Made by a program: the position numbers and the translations under genes | The notes under the pieces: generated by a model | Databases searched by the model: none | What the model was told of the DNA's origin: nothing | The model's input: only the letters and a program-made list of their open reading frames with translations | Assembly (NCBI GenBank): GCA_034112345.1 | Contig: JAWUVN010000028.1 | Coordinates: 1 to 9,638, forward strand | DNA: 9,638 nucleotides | Source of the DNA: Bermanella sp034112345 | GTDB taxonomy: Bacteria; Pseudomonadota; Gammaproteobacteria; Pseudomonadales; Oceanobacteraceae | Direction: 5' to 3' | Shown: positions 1 to 6,383 of the stretch, piece by piece | How the letters are laid out: each line of letters opens with the position of its first letter | Position numbering within the stretch: position 1 is the stretch's first letter

Positions 1-1
1 C

Positions 2-37
2 GGTCATGGTGTAGTTGTCTGCGCCAATCAAGCTTAA
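2..37 (+). CDS. Possible C-terminal tail of an upstream gene (partial)
   Basis: The frame starting at base 2 is open from the window edge and ends in TAA at 35-37, giving the tail GHGVVVCANQA. The stop lies 8 bases before the first base of a strong + strand intrinsic terminator, which is the spacing expected for the end of a gene. Another frame stays open to 78, but it would stop inside the terminator hairpin and is less plausible. Eleven residues are too few to identify a family, so this is inferred mainly from the terminator. Confidence 0.3.
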   Translation, partial: GHGVVVCANQA

Positions 38-162
38 TTCCTAAGAATCCCATCACCGAAGGTTACTTTAATCGTTAGTTCGGTTGGGATTTTTTTCGTC
101 TGCAGGAAGGTGAATTTAATAAGCTCGTTGGCCAGTGACTAGCGGTTGTGCCCGATCGTCAT
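34..162 (-). pseudogene. Possible decayed small ORF with a strong RBS and one internal amber stop
   Basis: On the minus strand AGGAG (bases 175-171) lies 8 bases before an ATG at 162-160, a textbook initiation site. The frame reads MTIGHNR and hits TAG at 141-139, then stays open for another 34 codons to TAA at 36-34. Either it is a seven-codon leader-like peptide or a small gene of about 42 codons broken by a nonsense change. The second half runs back through the + strand terminator at 46-96, which argues that it is not a functional gene now. I do not recognise the peptide. A chance open frame is quite possible. Confidence 0.2.
46..96 (+). terminator. Intrinsic terminator of an upstream + strand gene
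   Basis: Bases 46-52 (AATCCCA) pair with 85-91 (TGGGATT), and 55-60 (ACCGAA) pair with 79-84 (TTCGGT). A two-base bulge (53-54) separates the two helices and the loop is 18 bases. A run of seven T follows at 90-96. There is no matching T run on the other strand, so it acts rightward. It should insulate the three-gene operon at 502-4683 from transcription entering from the left. Confidence 0.8.
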
Positions 163-181
163 TAACAATACTCCTGATTTA

Positions 182-200
182 ACACGATAAGCTTATGTGT
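182..200. repeat. Imperfect palindrome, possible operator
   Basis: A perfect 10-base palindrome ATAAGCTTAT (187-196) is flanked by ACAC (182-185) and GTGT (197-200). These flanks also pair if G186 is bulged out. It lies just upstream of the ribosome binding site of the minus-strand mini-ORF (ctcct at 171-175) and about 300 bases before the operon start. Such a site could bind a dimeric regulator, but only its symmetry supports this. Confidence 0.25.
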
Positions 201-487
201 GTTTAACTCTGCCTAAGCTGTTCCTTCATAAAATTCTTAATATATAGGGCAACCAGTATTGCCAATGAGCTAATTAATTACACAAAACCCTTTATTTGTA
301 GTGGGCTCATAATTGGCTGGAGATCATGTGTTATTGGTCGATAACAGTAATGGTACGTATGTATGTAAATCATTCGTGCCGAGACCTAAATGGAACGCCA
401 TTACCTTTAAAATATGTACATTTCCTGACTAATATCTACCTTTCTACTTGGAAAAAACGTATTCTAAGTATCGGCTAAAAAAATAAT

Positions 488-494
488 AAAAGGG
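488..494 (+). promoter_or_regulatory. Ribosome binding site that favours a TTG start
   Basis: AAAAGGG ends 7 bases before TTG at 502 but 16 bases before the next in-frame ATG at 511. An in-frame TAA at 487-489 excludes any start further upstream. The spacing therefore favours TTG-502 as the start of the first operon gene, though the signal peptide would work from either codon. Confidence 0.55.
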
Positions 495-501
495 CCTATC
501 T

Positions 502-1692
502 TTGCTACACATGTACGGCATCATTCCATTCATGCTTTTGCTCAGCGCATTAAGCCATGCAGAACTTAAGGACCTTACCGAATCTGAATTATCAGATATG
601 ACGGCTGAGGGGGTTGGTCTTGTCTTCGAAAATTACCAAATCGAAATGTTGTCTGATGACTTAACTAATCGTATGGATGGTGGTCCAAATGGCGAAACAG
701 GCAACGAGTTTAAAATTACGGGTATTGAAGATACTAGTGGTTCGGCAGTTAATGCTTCAATTTCACAATTCTATTTTGCAGGGACAGGCACAAATTTAGG
801 TTCCGATCTTACTGGTAAGCTTGTAAATATTGGGCGACTTAATAATCCAATTACCATAGATTTACTTGATGGGAATGATATTGGAGATGGGGCTGACGGG
901 TGGATGGATAAGTCTGTACTTGAAATTGCCATGCCAACACATGTCGATTCATCTCTTGGGTATGACTGTACAGACCCAACTTTAGGTGTGGGTACAGGGA
1001 CATGCTCCAGCAGAGCTGATGACGCTGATGGTAATGGTTTTCATGGTGAGCGCTTTGATATGGGTTATCGCATTAATAGGCAGTTTACTGATAGCGCTAA
1101 AGATGTAAATTTAAACTTCCATGCCGTATCCGCTAACATGGATGGCAGCTACATAAGGTTTTGGGGTGGTGATGCCAATGTAGATGGAAATATTGATGGC
1201 AATACAACGTCCGAAGCTACGTTAATGCTTGAAGCTCAAATGAACTTTTATGCAAGTGAATTGGTATTTGATAGTTGTAATCTAGACGGTTCACTATGTG
1301 GAGAAAAAGTAGGGTTTAAGAATTTCAGTATGGAGTTAGCTTTAGGGGATGCTGCTTACTACCAGCCCATGACCATCGATGTAGATTCTAATGGTTTTTT
1401 GAATATTATTATTCAAGCATTACCTGCTCCAGGTGATTCTCGATTGCCAGCGGGCACAATAACTTCAGATGGTTTAACTGCACTAGGAGGATTTGATCCT
1501 TCATTATATGAAAAGCCACAAGCTGGTGACCCTGATGGCGATTTATGGAATTGGTATGATGACTATTATACTAATGGGCGCAAAACGAATATTAGTGTTT
1601 CAGACCTAACTGTTGGCTCTCAAAGTTTTGGTGCATCTTCTCTTCAAAATCTACAAATTCAATATCTAGAGGTAAAAAGTCATGAACTTTAA
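502..1692 (+). CDS. Secreted DUF6160/FilA-like surface protein, first of three
   Basis: This 396-residue exported protein has no known enzymatic motif. A signal peptide (about residues 1-20, core FMLLLSALSHA) is followed directly by ELKDLTESELSDMTAEGVGL, a variant of the 'L..L.E..L..TGQ.G' signature of DUF6160/FilA-like proteins, with AE in place of GQ. The rest is Gly/Asp/Asn-rich with alternating hydrophobic residues, as in beta-strand proteins. Two close cysteine pairs (C156/C168 and C259/C266) could form loop disulfides. Residues 224-232 (DANVDGNID) resemble a dockerin/EF-hand calcium loop. Landmarks shared with neighbours are LEIAMP (140-145), GSYIRFWGG (215-223) and a C-terminal SSLQNLQIQYLEV (379-391). 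Translation probably starts at TTG-502, set by AAAAGGG; ATG-511 is the alternative. It overlaps the next gene by 11 bases, implying coupling. Export is well supported. The family call rests on the N-terminal motif from memory, and the role (surface or pilus-linked) is inferred. Confidence 0.8.
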   Translation: MLHMYGIIPFMLLLSALSHAELKDLTESELSDMTAEGVGLVFENYQIEMLSDDLTNRMDGGPNGETGNEFKITGIEDTSGSAVNASISQFYFAGTGTNLGSDLTGKLVNIGRLNNPITIDLLDGNDIGDGADGWMDKSVLEIAMPTHVDSSLGYDCTDPTLGVGTGTCSSRADDADGNGFHGERFDMGYRINRQFTDSAKDVNLNFHAVSANMDGSYIRFWGGDANVDGNIDGNTTSEATLMLEAQMNFYASELVFDSCNLDGSLCGEKVGFKNFSMELALGDAAYYQPMTIDVDSNGFLNIIIQALPAPGDSRLPAGTITSDGLTALGGFDPSLYEKPQAGDPDGDLWNWYDDYYTNGRKTNISVSDLTVGSQSFGASSLQNLQIQYLEVKSHEL

Positions 1693-2266
1693 ACTTTTAG
1701 TATGCTTTATATTTATCTTTTTTATGACTATTTCCTCACATGCTTTAGAGGCAATCTCTGAAGATGTACTGGATACAGTGACAGGCCAGGATGGTGTAAG
1801 TTTGTCTGGCGAGCTATCATTTAATGAAGATGGTGGGCCTTTAACGTCTGTAGATTCAGGTGGGATTTGGGGGACATGTACAGAAAAGAATGACTCGCCT
1901 TCAGGAGCTGATCGTTGCGGAGCGCGATTAGCCGTTAAGCCAAATGCGACAGACGGTTGGATCGCGCTTGATGAATTAAAGGGCAGTGTTTCATTTGAAG
2001 GTTTAACTCTAAGGTCTAGGGATATTGATGCTACTGATGATTTTGGTGGCGATGAAGATGAGGCTGGCATTACAGGTAAAACAGTATTAGAAATTGGCCT
2101 ACCTAACGAAATTAAATTCAAAGAATTCTCATATAGTTATGTTACCAGCTCGCAAGGGCGTCCAACGGATGTGGGCTATCAAGAACAAGTTCGACACGGC
2201 ATTGATTTTAATGGCTCCGTTCAAATGCAAGGCAATATACTTGTATTTCCAGTAGGTAATCCATAA
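1682..2266 (+). CDS. Short secreted DUF6160/FilA-like protein, second of three
   Basis: This 194-residue protein has a strongly hydrophobic signal peptide (about residues 1-21, ending SSHA), then LEAISEDVLDTVTGQDGVSL, the clearest copy of the family signature together with the next gene. C66 and C79 form a spaced pair. LEIGLP (136-141) matches LEIAMP of the preceding protein, and the final segment GNILVFPVG (184-192) matches its GSYIRFWGG. The protein thus resembles roughly the first 220 residues of the preceding protein and stops there. It lacks the C-terminal LQNL signature of its two neighbours. The start ATG-1682 lies inside the end of the upstream gene, 9 bases after AGAGG at 1668-1672. 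Its TAA overlaps the next ATG (TAATG), so no remnant of a lost second half is left. Function unknown; it may be a subunit, a minor component or a shortened paralogue. Confidence 0.78.
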   Translation: MNFKLLVCFIFIFFMTISSHALEAISEDVLDTVTGQDGVSLSGELSFNEDGGPLTSVDSGGIWGTCTEKNDSPSGADRCGARLAVKPNATDGWIALDELKGSVSFEGLTLRSRDIDATDDFGGDEDEAGITGKTVLEIGLPNEIKFKEFSYSYVTSSQGRPTDVGYQEQVRHGIDFNGSVQMQGNILVFPVGNP

Positions 2267-4683
2267 TGAAAAAAATCGGATTATATTTGTTACCTCTCTC
2301 TATTTGTACCCAAGCTGAACTTGTTGGTTTGGAAGAGTCGATACTCGAAGATGTTACTGGCCAAACTGGCTTAACCATCGAAATGCATAAGCAAATTAAA
2401 GTTGATGAAATTCGTTATTCAGATAAAGAAGGTACAACAGGTGGCATTTTAGATATCAAAGATATCGTGATTGGCCATCCAGATGATGTTAATAATCTTC
2501 AAGCTATATCAATACATACTTTAGATGTTGACGGTAATGATGGGCTTGTTATTAACAGTATATTTCAGCCGACTCGCTTACAGATTGGATCAATGTCAGT
2601 AGGGGATCATCGAGGCTCTATTTCAAACTCTTATCTAGAGCGTAAAAGTTTTGGTCAGATCCAATATGATTGGACTGGAACCAATAGCTTGAGTATAAAC
2701 GGTAAAGCATATGGTGATTCGGGTATTGTAATTACAAGTGATACGAATATTACAGACAGTGATTTTAGGTGGATCACCAATGGCAACACTCTGCAAGTAA
2801 ATGACATGGTATACAGCGGTCTGATTACAGATATGACCATTGATATAGAAGATGACACCGTTCAAGCGTATTTAGCGCTTAGGATGCCAAGCATGTCTTT
2901 TGATGTATCTATCGGAGCTGTTTGTTTTTCTGATTTGGACTGCACCGCAGCTAACTCACTTGGTAGTTTTCAACAATCAAACACTTATAAAGATAGTCAT
3001 ATTTACATTTTTGGTAATGGTCGAGAAAGTACGGGTATAACAATAGATGCACACTTTGAACTTAATAGTGCAGTGAATACTATTGGTGATGGGAACGTTG
3101 CTAGCTACACAGATGATTCCACAGTTAAATTTGCCAAGCAATCAGGCTCCATTGATGTTGTTGGTTTTACCTTTGATATCGGAAAGGCCGAAGCCAATAT
3201 TGGTGATCACATCTGGACTCAATTCGATCAAGTATCCGGTAATTTTAAAGTAGGTGATTTCGAAATCTCGGGTCAATCAGTTGGTGAGTTTGAAATAATA
3301 TTCGATTTCTCTGATGGTAATGGTCACGTTAATAAAACCTTAATAGCACCTGGTGTCGCGTTTGCGGGTCAGGATTTAGACTCAATAAACCCGTTCATGA
3401 CTGATTTTTACAGTAAGCTAAAAAATGAATCTGATGTATATAGTCCGTATGCAGATGGTATTAGTTTATTTAATGAATGGAATCTGACGGCTGATTTTAT
3501 ATATACCGATGATGCGCATTCTATAAGAATTGATAATTATCAAACTTACGGTTCAGGTTACGTCACTCTCGATATGAGATCGGGAGCGGACAGTTCTATC
3601 GACGCTTCAAATGGAGCTGAGTCATTCTTAGCCATTGGGGTTAAAGATTACCAAGTTAACTATAGCTTTGATGGTTTTAAAGTAGGTGATGACTCATCTC
3701 AGTTGCAAACGGGTTATGAGTTCTTAGGTCTCTCATCAGCAGCAGAATTTACGATGAATGCAGCTCTTGAAATTCGAGGTGGCGGCGCAGATGGCAGTGG
3801 TGCAACGTTTGATGGTGATGTGCTGATGAGTAATGCTAATTTTGGGATCACGCGCAATAGCGTAAGTGGAAACGGTATCTACTTAGATGATGCTACTTAT
3901 GAATTCCATTTTAGAGATGTGACTCTTGATGTTGATACAGGTGGTATTCAGCTTGTTTTGGGCGAGTTATGGAGTGAATTTACGATTAACGACGTTCGTT
4001 TCGGTGATAAAAATGCGGGAAGTAGTTTAGGTGCATTAGTTATTAATCAGTATCAGACAGGCTCTAAAGTTACGATTAGTGGCGGTGGTGCAGGAACAGC
4101 TAAGTGCATCGGCGGCACAGGTACTGATCTTGCAACTTGTACAGGTAATTGGGTAGACCCAGAAACGCAAGGTTTAACCGTTACAACTCAGGCCATTTTG
4201 CAGCAACGTGATGGAACGAAAGAGAATAGTGTCTCTTGGGAAACAAACCGAGTAAGTGAAGTGCTGGGCACCGGCACCGCTATCAAGTTAGATAATATCT
4301 ATACCAGTGATGGATATGATGATGTTACAAATACTCATGGTATTCAAACAACTACCTCTATCGATATTGCCCAAACAAGAGTATTAAAAAAGACAACAGG
4401 CACCGATTCAAATGGTGTTGATGGTAACGAGGGCGATGAAGTGATCATTGTTCCTGTTGATGCGATTAATACAGAGGGATATATATACGTAGGATCCCCA
4501 ACAGAGCTTGAAAAAGGTGATAGACCAGAGGGTTTGGTTCTTTCAAATAATATCCAAATCAAAGAGTTAAATATAGAAGCCGTTAATATGATTCACTCTA
4601 ACGCAACAAACTCCATGCTTCACGGTGTTAAGTTGCAGAATCTAAACATGTCTTCGACCCTATCTATTACACCAATTCGCTAG
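2266..4683 (+). CDS. Large secreted DUF6160/FilA-like surface protein, third of three
   Basis: This is an 805-residue exported protein. A short signal peptide (residues 1-17, MKKIGLYLLPLSICTQA) precedes ELVGLEESILEDVTGQTGLT, the family signature, and then a DEIRYSDKEG-type strand typical of DUF6160-like proteins. The body is predicted beta-rich, with Gly/Asp turns and loosely repeated blocks at about 152-195, 398-435 and 537-580. Cysteines occur only as close pairs (C220/C226 and C614/C625), apart from C14 in the signal peptide. LALRMP (203-208), the C220/C226 loop and SHIYIFGNG (244-252) occur in the same order as in the first operon protein. The C-terminus (LQNLNMSSTLSITPIR) again resembles that protein. 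No transmembrane span, protease or lipobox is seen; residue -1 to C14 is Ile. It starts at ATG-2266 in a TAATG overlap, with TAGGT at 2253-2257 upstream. Exact role unknown; cell-surface or extracellular location is inferred. Confidence 0.82.
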   Translation: MKKIGLYLLPLSICTQAELVGLEESILEDVTGQTGLTIEMHKQIKVDEIRYSDKEGTTGGILDIKDIVIGHPDDVNNLQAISIHTLDVDGNDGLVINSIFQPTRLQIGSMSVGDHRGSISNSYLERKSFGQIQYDWTGTNSLSINGKAYGDSGIVITSDTNITDSDFRWITNGNTLQVNDMVYSGLITDMTIDIEDDTVQAYLALRMPSMSFDVSIGAVCFSDLDCTAANSLGSFQQSNTYKDSHIYIFGNGRESTGITIDAHFELNSAVNTIGDGNVASYTDDSTVKFAKQSGSIDVVGFTFDIGKAEANIGDHIWTQFDQVSGNFKVGDFEISGQSVGEFEIIFDFSDGNGHVNKTLIAPGVAFAGQDLDSINPFMTDFYSKLKNESDVYSPYADGISLFNEWNLTADFIYTDDAHSIRIDNYQTYGSGYVTLDMRSGADSSIDASNGAESFLAIGVKDYQVNYSFDGFKVGDDSSQLQTGYEFLGLSSAAEFTMNAALEIRGGGADGSGATFDGDVLMSNANFGITRNSVSGNGIYLDDATYEFHFRDVTLDVDTGGIQLVLGELWSEFTINDVRFGDKNAGSSLGALVINQYQTGSKVTISGGGAGTAKCIGGTGTDLATCTGNWVDPETQGLTVTTQAILQQRDGTKENSVSWETNRVSEVLGTGTAIKLDNIYTSDGYDDVTNTHGIQTTTSIDIAQTRVLKKTTGTDSNGVDGNEGDEVIIVPVDAINTEGYIYVGSPTELEKGDRPEGLVLSNNIQIKELNIEAVNMIHSNATNSMLHGVKLQNLNMSSTLSITPIR

Positions 4684-4701
4684 TATTTTTAAGCATCCCA
4701 A

Positions 4702-4733
4702 TTAAAGGCAGGCATGGAAATTCCTGCCTTTAA
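4702..4733 (+). terminator. Hairpin after the secreted-protein operon (weak terminator or leader structure)
   Basis: TTAAAGGCAGG (4702-4712) pairs perfectly with CCTGCCTTTAA (4723-4733) around a 10-base loop, beginning 18 bases after the stop of the large secreted protein. The position fits a terminator, but no T run follows on the + strand (next bases ACGCTATAG is mixed), so rho-independent release would be weak. Alternatively it is part of the leuA leader: the stem holds AAAGG and the loop holds the ATG of the mini-ORF at 4714-4800, so folding would hide that start. Confidence 0.5.
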
Positions 4734-4800
4734 ACGCTATAGTTCCCCCATTCTAATATTTTCAGATTTAACCCTCTCAATTCCTGTCATATTGGCTTAA
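4714..4800 (+). CDS. Possible 28-codon leader peptide upstream of leuA
   Basis: ATG-4714 opens a 28-codon frame ending in TAA at 4798-4800, 42 bases before leuA. AAAGG (4704-4708) lies 5 bases before the ATG. About a third of the residues are branched-chain: four Leu (CTA, TTA, CTC, TTG), five Ile and one Val. That recalls leader peptides of leucine operons, but the Leu codons are not consecutive as in classical leuL. No terminator hairpin with a T run lies between it and leuA. AT-rich DNA yields Ile/Leu codons by chance, so translation is doubtful. Confidence 0.2.
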   Translation: MEIPAFKRYSSPILIFSDLTLSIPVILA

Positions 4801-4828
4801 ACACCGATAAACAGTGATGCATGTGAGT

Positions 4829-4834
4829 TAGGAG
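4829..4834 (+). promoter_or_regulatory. Ribosome binding site of leuA
   Basis: TAGGAG ends 8 bases before ATG-4843, a near-optimal site that fixes the leuA start. I see no convincing promoter; CATATT at 4788-4793 is a weak -10 candidate without a good -35. Confidence 0.75.
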
Positions 4835-4842
4835 ACGAGTTT

Positions 4843-6378
4843 ATGAGCCAGTTAATAATTTTTGATACAACCATGCGTGACGGCGAGCAAAGCCCTGGCG
4901 CATCTATGAACAAAGATGAAAAAGTTCGTATCGGTAAAGCCCTTGAAAAGATGAAGGTCGATATCATTGAAGCGGGTTTTGCAGCAGCTAGCCCAGGTGA
5001 TTTTGAATCGATTGTTGCTGTGGCTCAAGCGGTTCGCGAAAGCACTATTTGTTCACTGGCTCGCGCAGTAGATGGCGACATTGATCGTGCAGCAGAAGCG
5101 TTAAAGCATGCAGAACGTTCACGAATTCATACCTTTATTGCTACCAGCCCAATTCATATGGAGCACAAGCTACGTATGACCCCTGATCAGGTGGTTGAGC
5201 GTGCAGTATATGCAGTTAAGCGCGCACGTAATCTGGTCGCAGATGTAGAGTTCTCTTGTGAAGATGCAGGCCGTTCAGATATGGACTTCTTATGCCGAGT
5301 GATTGAAGCTGCCATTGATGCTGGTGCCAGCACCATCAATATTCCAGATACTGTGGGTTATGCCATTCCAGAAGAGTTTGGTAATACCATTAAAACTCTA
5401 CTAGAACGTATCCCTAACTCTGATAAGGCGATTTTCTCTGTTCATTGTCATAATGACCTAGGTTTAGCAGTCGCTAACTCCTTAGCGGCAGTCGCTAATG
5501 GCGCACGCCAAGTAGAATGCACAATTAATGGCTTAGGTGAACGTGCCGGTAATGCATCATTAGAAGAAGTGGTTATGGGCATTCGCACTCGCAGTGATTT
5601 ATTTGATGTTCATACGAATATCGATACACGCATCATTGTTCCTACTTCACGCATGGTGTCTTCAATTACGGGCTTTCCAGTGCAGCCTAACAAAGCCATT
5701 GTAGGTGCCAATGCATTTGCTCACGAAGCAGGCATTCACCAAGACGGCGTACTGAAGCATCGTGAAACTTACGAAATAATGAGAGCCGAAGACGTAGGTT
5801 GGGGCGCTAACAAAATGGTTATGGGTAAGCACTCTGGCCGTGCCGCATTTCGTGCGCGTTTAGATGAGTTGGGTGTAACCTTTGATACAGACCAAGATTT
5901 AAATATTGCGTTTGCTCGCTTTAAAGAACTAGCCGATAAGAAACATGAAATATTTGATGAAGACTTACAAGCGTTAGTGAGTGAAGCACGCACTATTGAT
6001 AATAAGTATGAATTGATCACGCTAGAAGCGCATAGCCAAACAGGTGAAAAACCTAAAGCAAAATTAACCATTGCTGTATTCGGTACTGAAGCAACGGTTG
6101 AATCAGAAGGCAGTGGTCCAGTTGATGCAGCTTTTAAAGCCATTGAAGGATTAGCCGCTTCAAAAGCTAATGTGCAGTTGTATTCTGTAAACTCGATTAC
6201 CAGTGGTACCGACAGTCAGGGTGAGGTAACGGTTAGACTTGAAAAAGCGGGTCGTATTGTAAACGGTTTAGGGTCTGATACCGACATCGTTATTGCATCT
6301 GCAAAAGCCTATATTAATGCACTTAATTTGCTTGAGACAGGTGCAGATAAAGCACACCCTCAAGCGGATGGTGTATAA
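4843..6378 (+). CDS. leuA: 2-isopropylmalate synthase
   Basis: LeuA condenses acetyl-CoA with 2-oxoisovalerate to 2-isopropylmalate, the first committed step of leucine synthesis, in the cytoplasm. The 511 residues match the short bacterial form (Neisseria, cyanobacteria, E. coli), not the roughly 600-residue long form of some Pseudomonas and actinobacteria. The N-terminal HMGL-like TIM barrel carries FDTTMRDGEQSPGA (7-20), with R12 and metal ligand D13, the HCHND motif (H201, H203 ligands) and GLGERAGN (230-237, N237 the fourth ligand). NIPDTVGY (166-173) and HEAGIHQDGVLK (294-305) are also typical. The C-terminal part (about 385-500) is the LeuA dimerisation/allosteric domain that binds leucine for feedback inhibition; GSGPVDAA (423-430) is recognisable there. 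The start is set by TAGGAG at 4829-4834. It heads an operon with the holD-like gene 5 bases downstream. All key residues are present, so it is probably active. Confidence 0.97.
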   Translation: MSQLIIFDTTMRDGEQSPGASMNKDEKVRIGKALEKMKVDIIEAGFAAASPGDFESIVAVAQAVRESTICSLARAVDGDIDRAAEALKHAERSRIHTFIATSPIHMEHKLRMTPDQVVERAVYAVKRARNLVADVEFSCEDAGRSDMDFLCRVIEAAIDAGASTINIPDTVGYAIPEEFGNTIKTLLERIPNSDKAIFSVHCHNDLGLAVANSLAAVANGARQVECTINGLGERAGNASLEEVVMGIRTRSDLFDVHTNIDTRIIVPTSRMVSSITGFPVQPNKAIVGANAFAHEAGIHQDGVLKHRETYEIMRAEDVGWGANKMVMGKHSGRAAFRARLDELGVTFDTDQDLNIAFARFKELADKKHEIFDEDLQALVSEARTIDNKYELITLEAHSQTGEKPKAKLTIAVFGTEATVESEGSGPVDAAFKAIEGLAASKANVQLYSVNSITSGTDSQGEVTVRLEKAGRIVNGLGSDTDIVIASAKAYINALNLLETGADKAHPQADGV

Positions 6379-6383
6379 ATAAT

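Larger units (their letters stand above)
97..501. other. About 400-base region without a convincing gene; leader/promoter region of the secreted-protein operon
   Basis: No long open frame and no RNA gene is recognisable here. It holds an imperfect palindrome at 182-200, a 5-bp hairpin at 248-263 (GGCAA/TTGCC), a 10-base palindrome at 271-280 (TAATTAATTA) and a 6-bp stem with one GU pair at 352-357/375-380. Several AT-rich hexamers could be -10 boxes, for example TATATA at 241-246, but none has a good -35 partner, so I do not call a promoter. The promoter of the downstream operon should nevertheless lie here, because a terminator closes the unit to the left. Confidence 0.5.

Noticed and set aside
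318..344. Sigma-28 (FliA) promoter ending GTCGATAA, upstream of the secreted-protein operon
   Set aside because: The -10-like part matches seven of eight positions, but the -35 part at the right spacing matches poorly, and a similar CGATAA string occurs before leuA without any -35.
1666..2121. Minus-strand open frame of 151 codons opposite the second secreted-protein gene
   Set aside because: It lies antisense to a gene with a clear signal peptide and family motif, is Ser/Pro-rich as expected of a shadow frame, and has no supporting domain.
2266..2316. Lipoprotein signal in the 805-residue protein (LSIC, C14)
   Set aside because: The residue before the cysteine is Ile, not Gly/Ala/Ser, and a standard cleavage site (TQA before EL) follows, matching the two sister proteins.
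5769..6143. Minus-strand open frame of 124 codons inside leuA
   Set aside because: It is antisense to an unmistakable, full-length leuA and has no recognisable domain.
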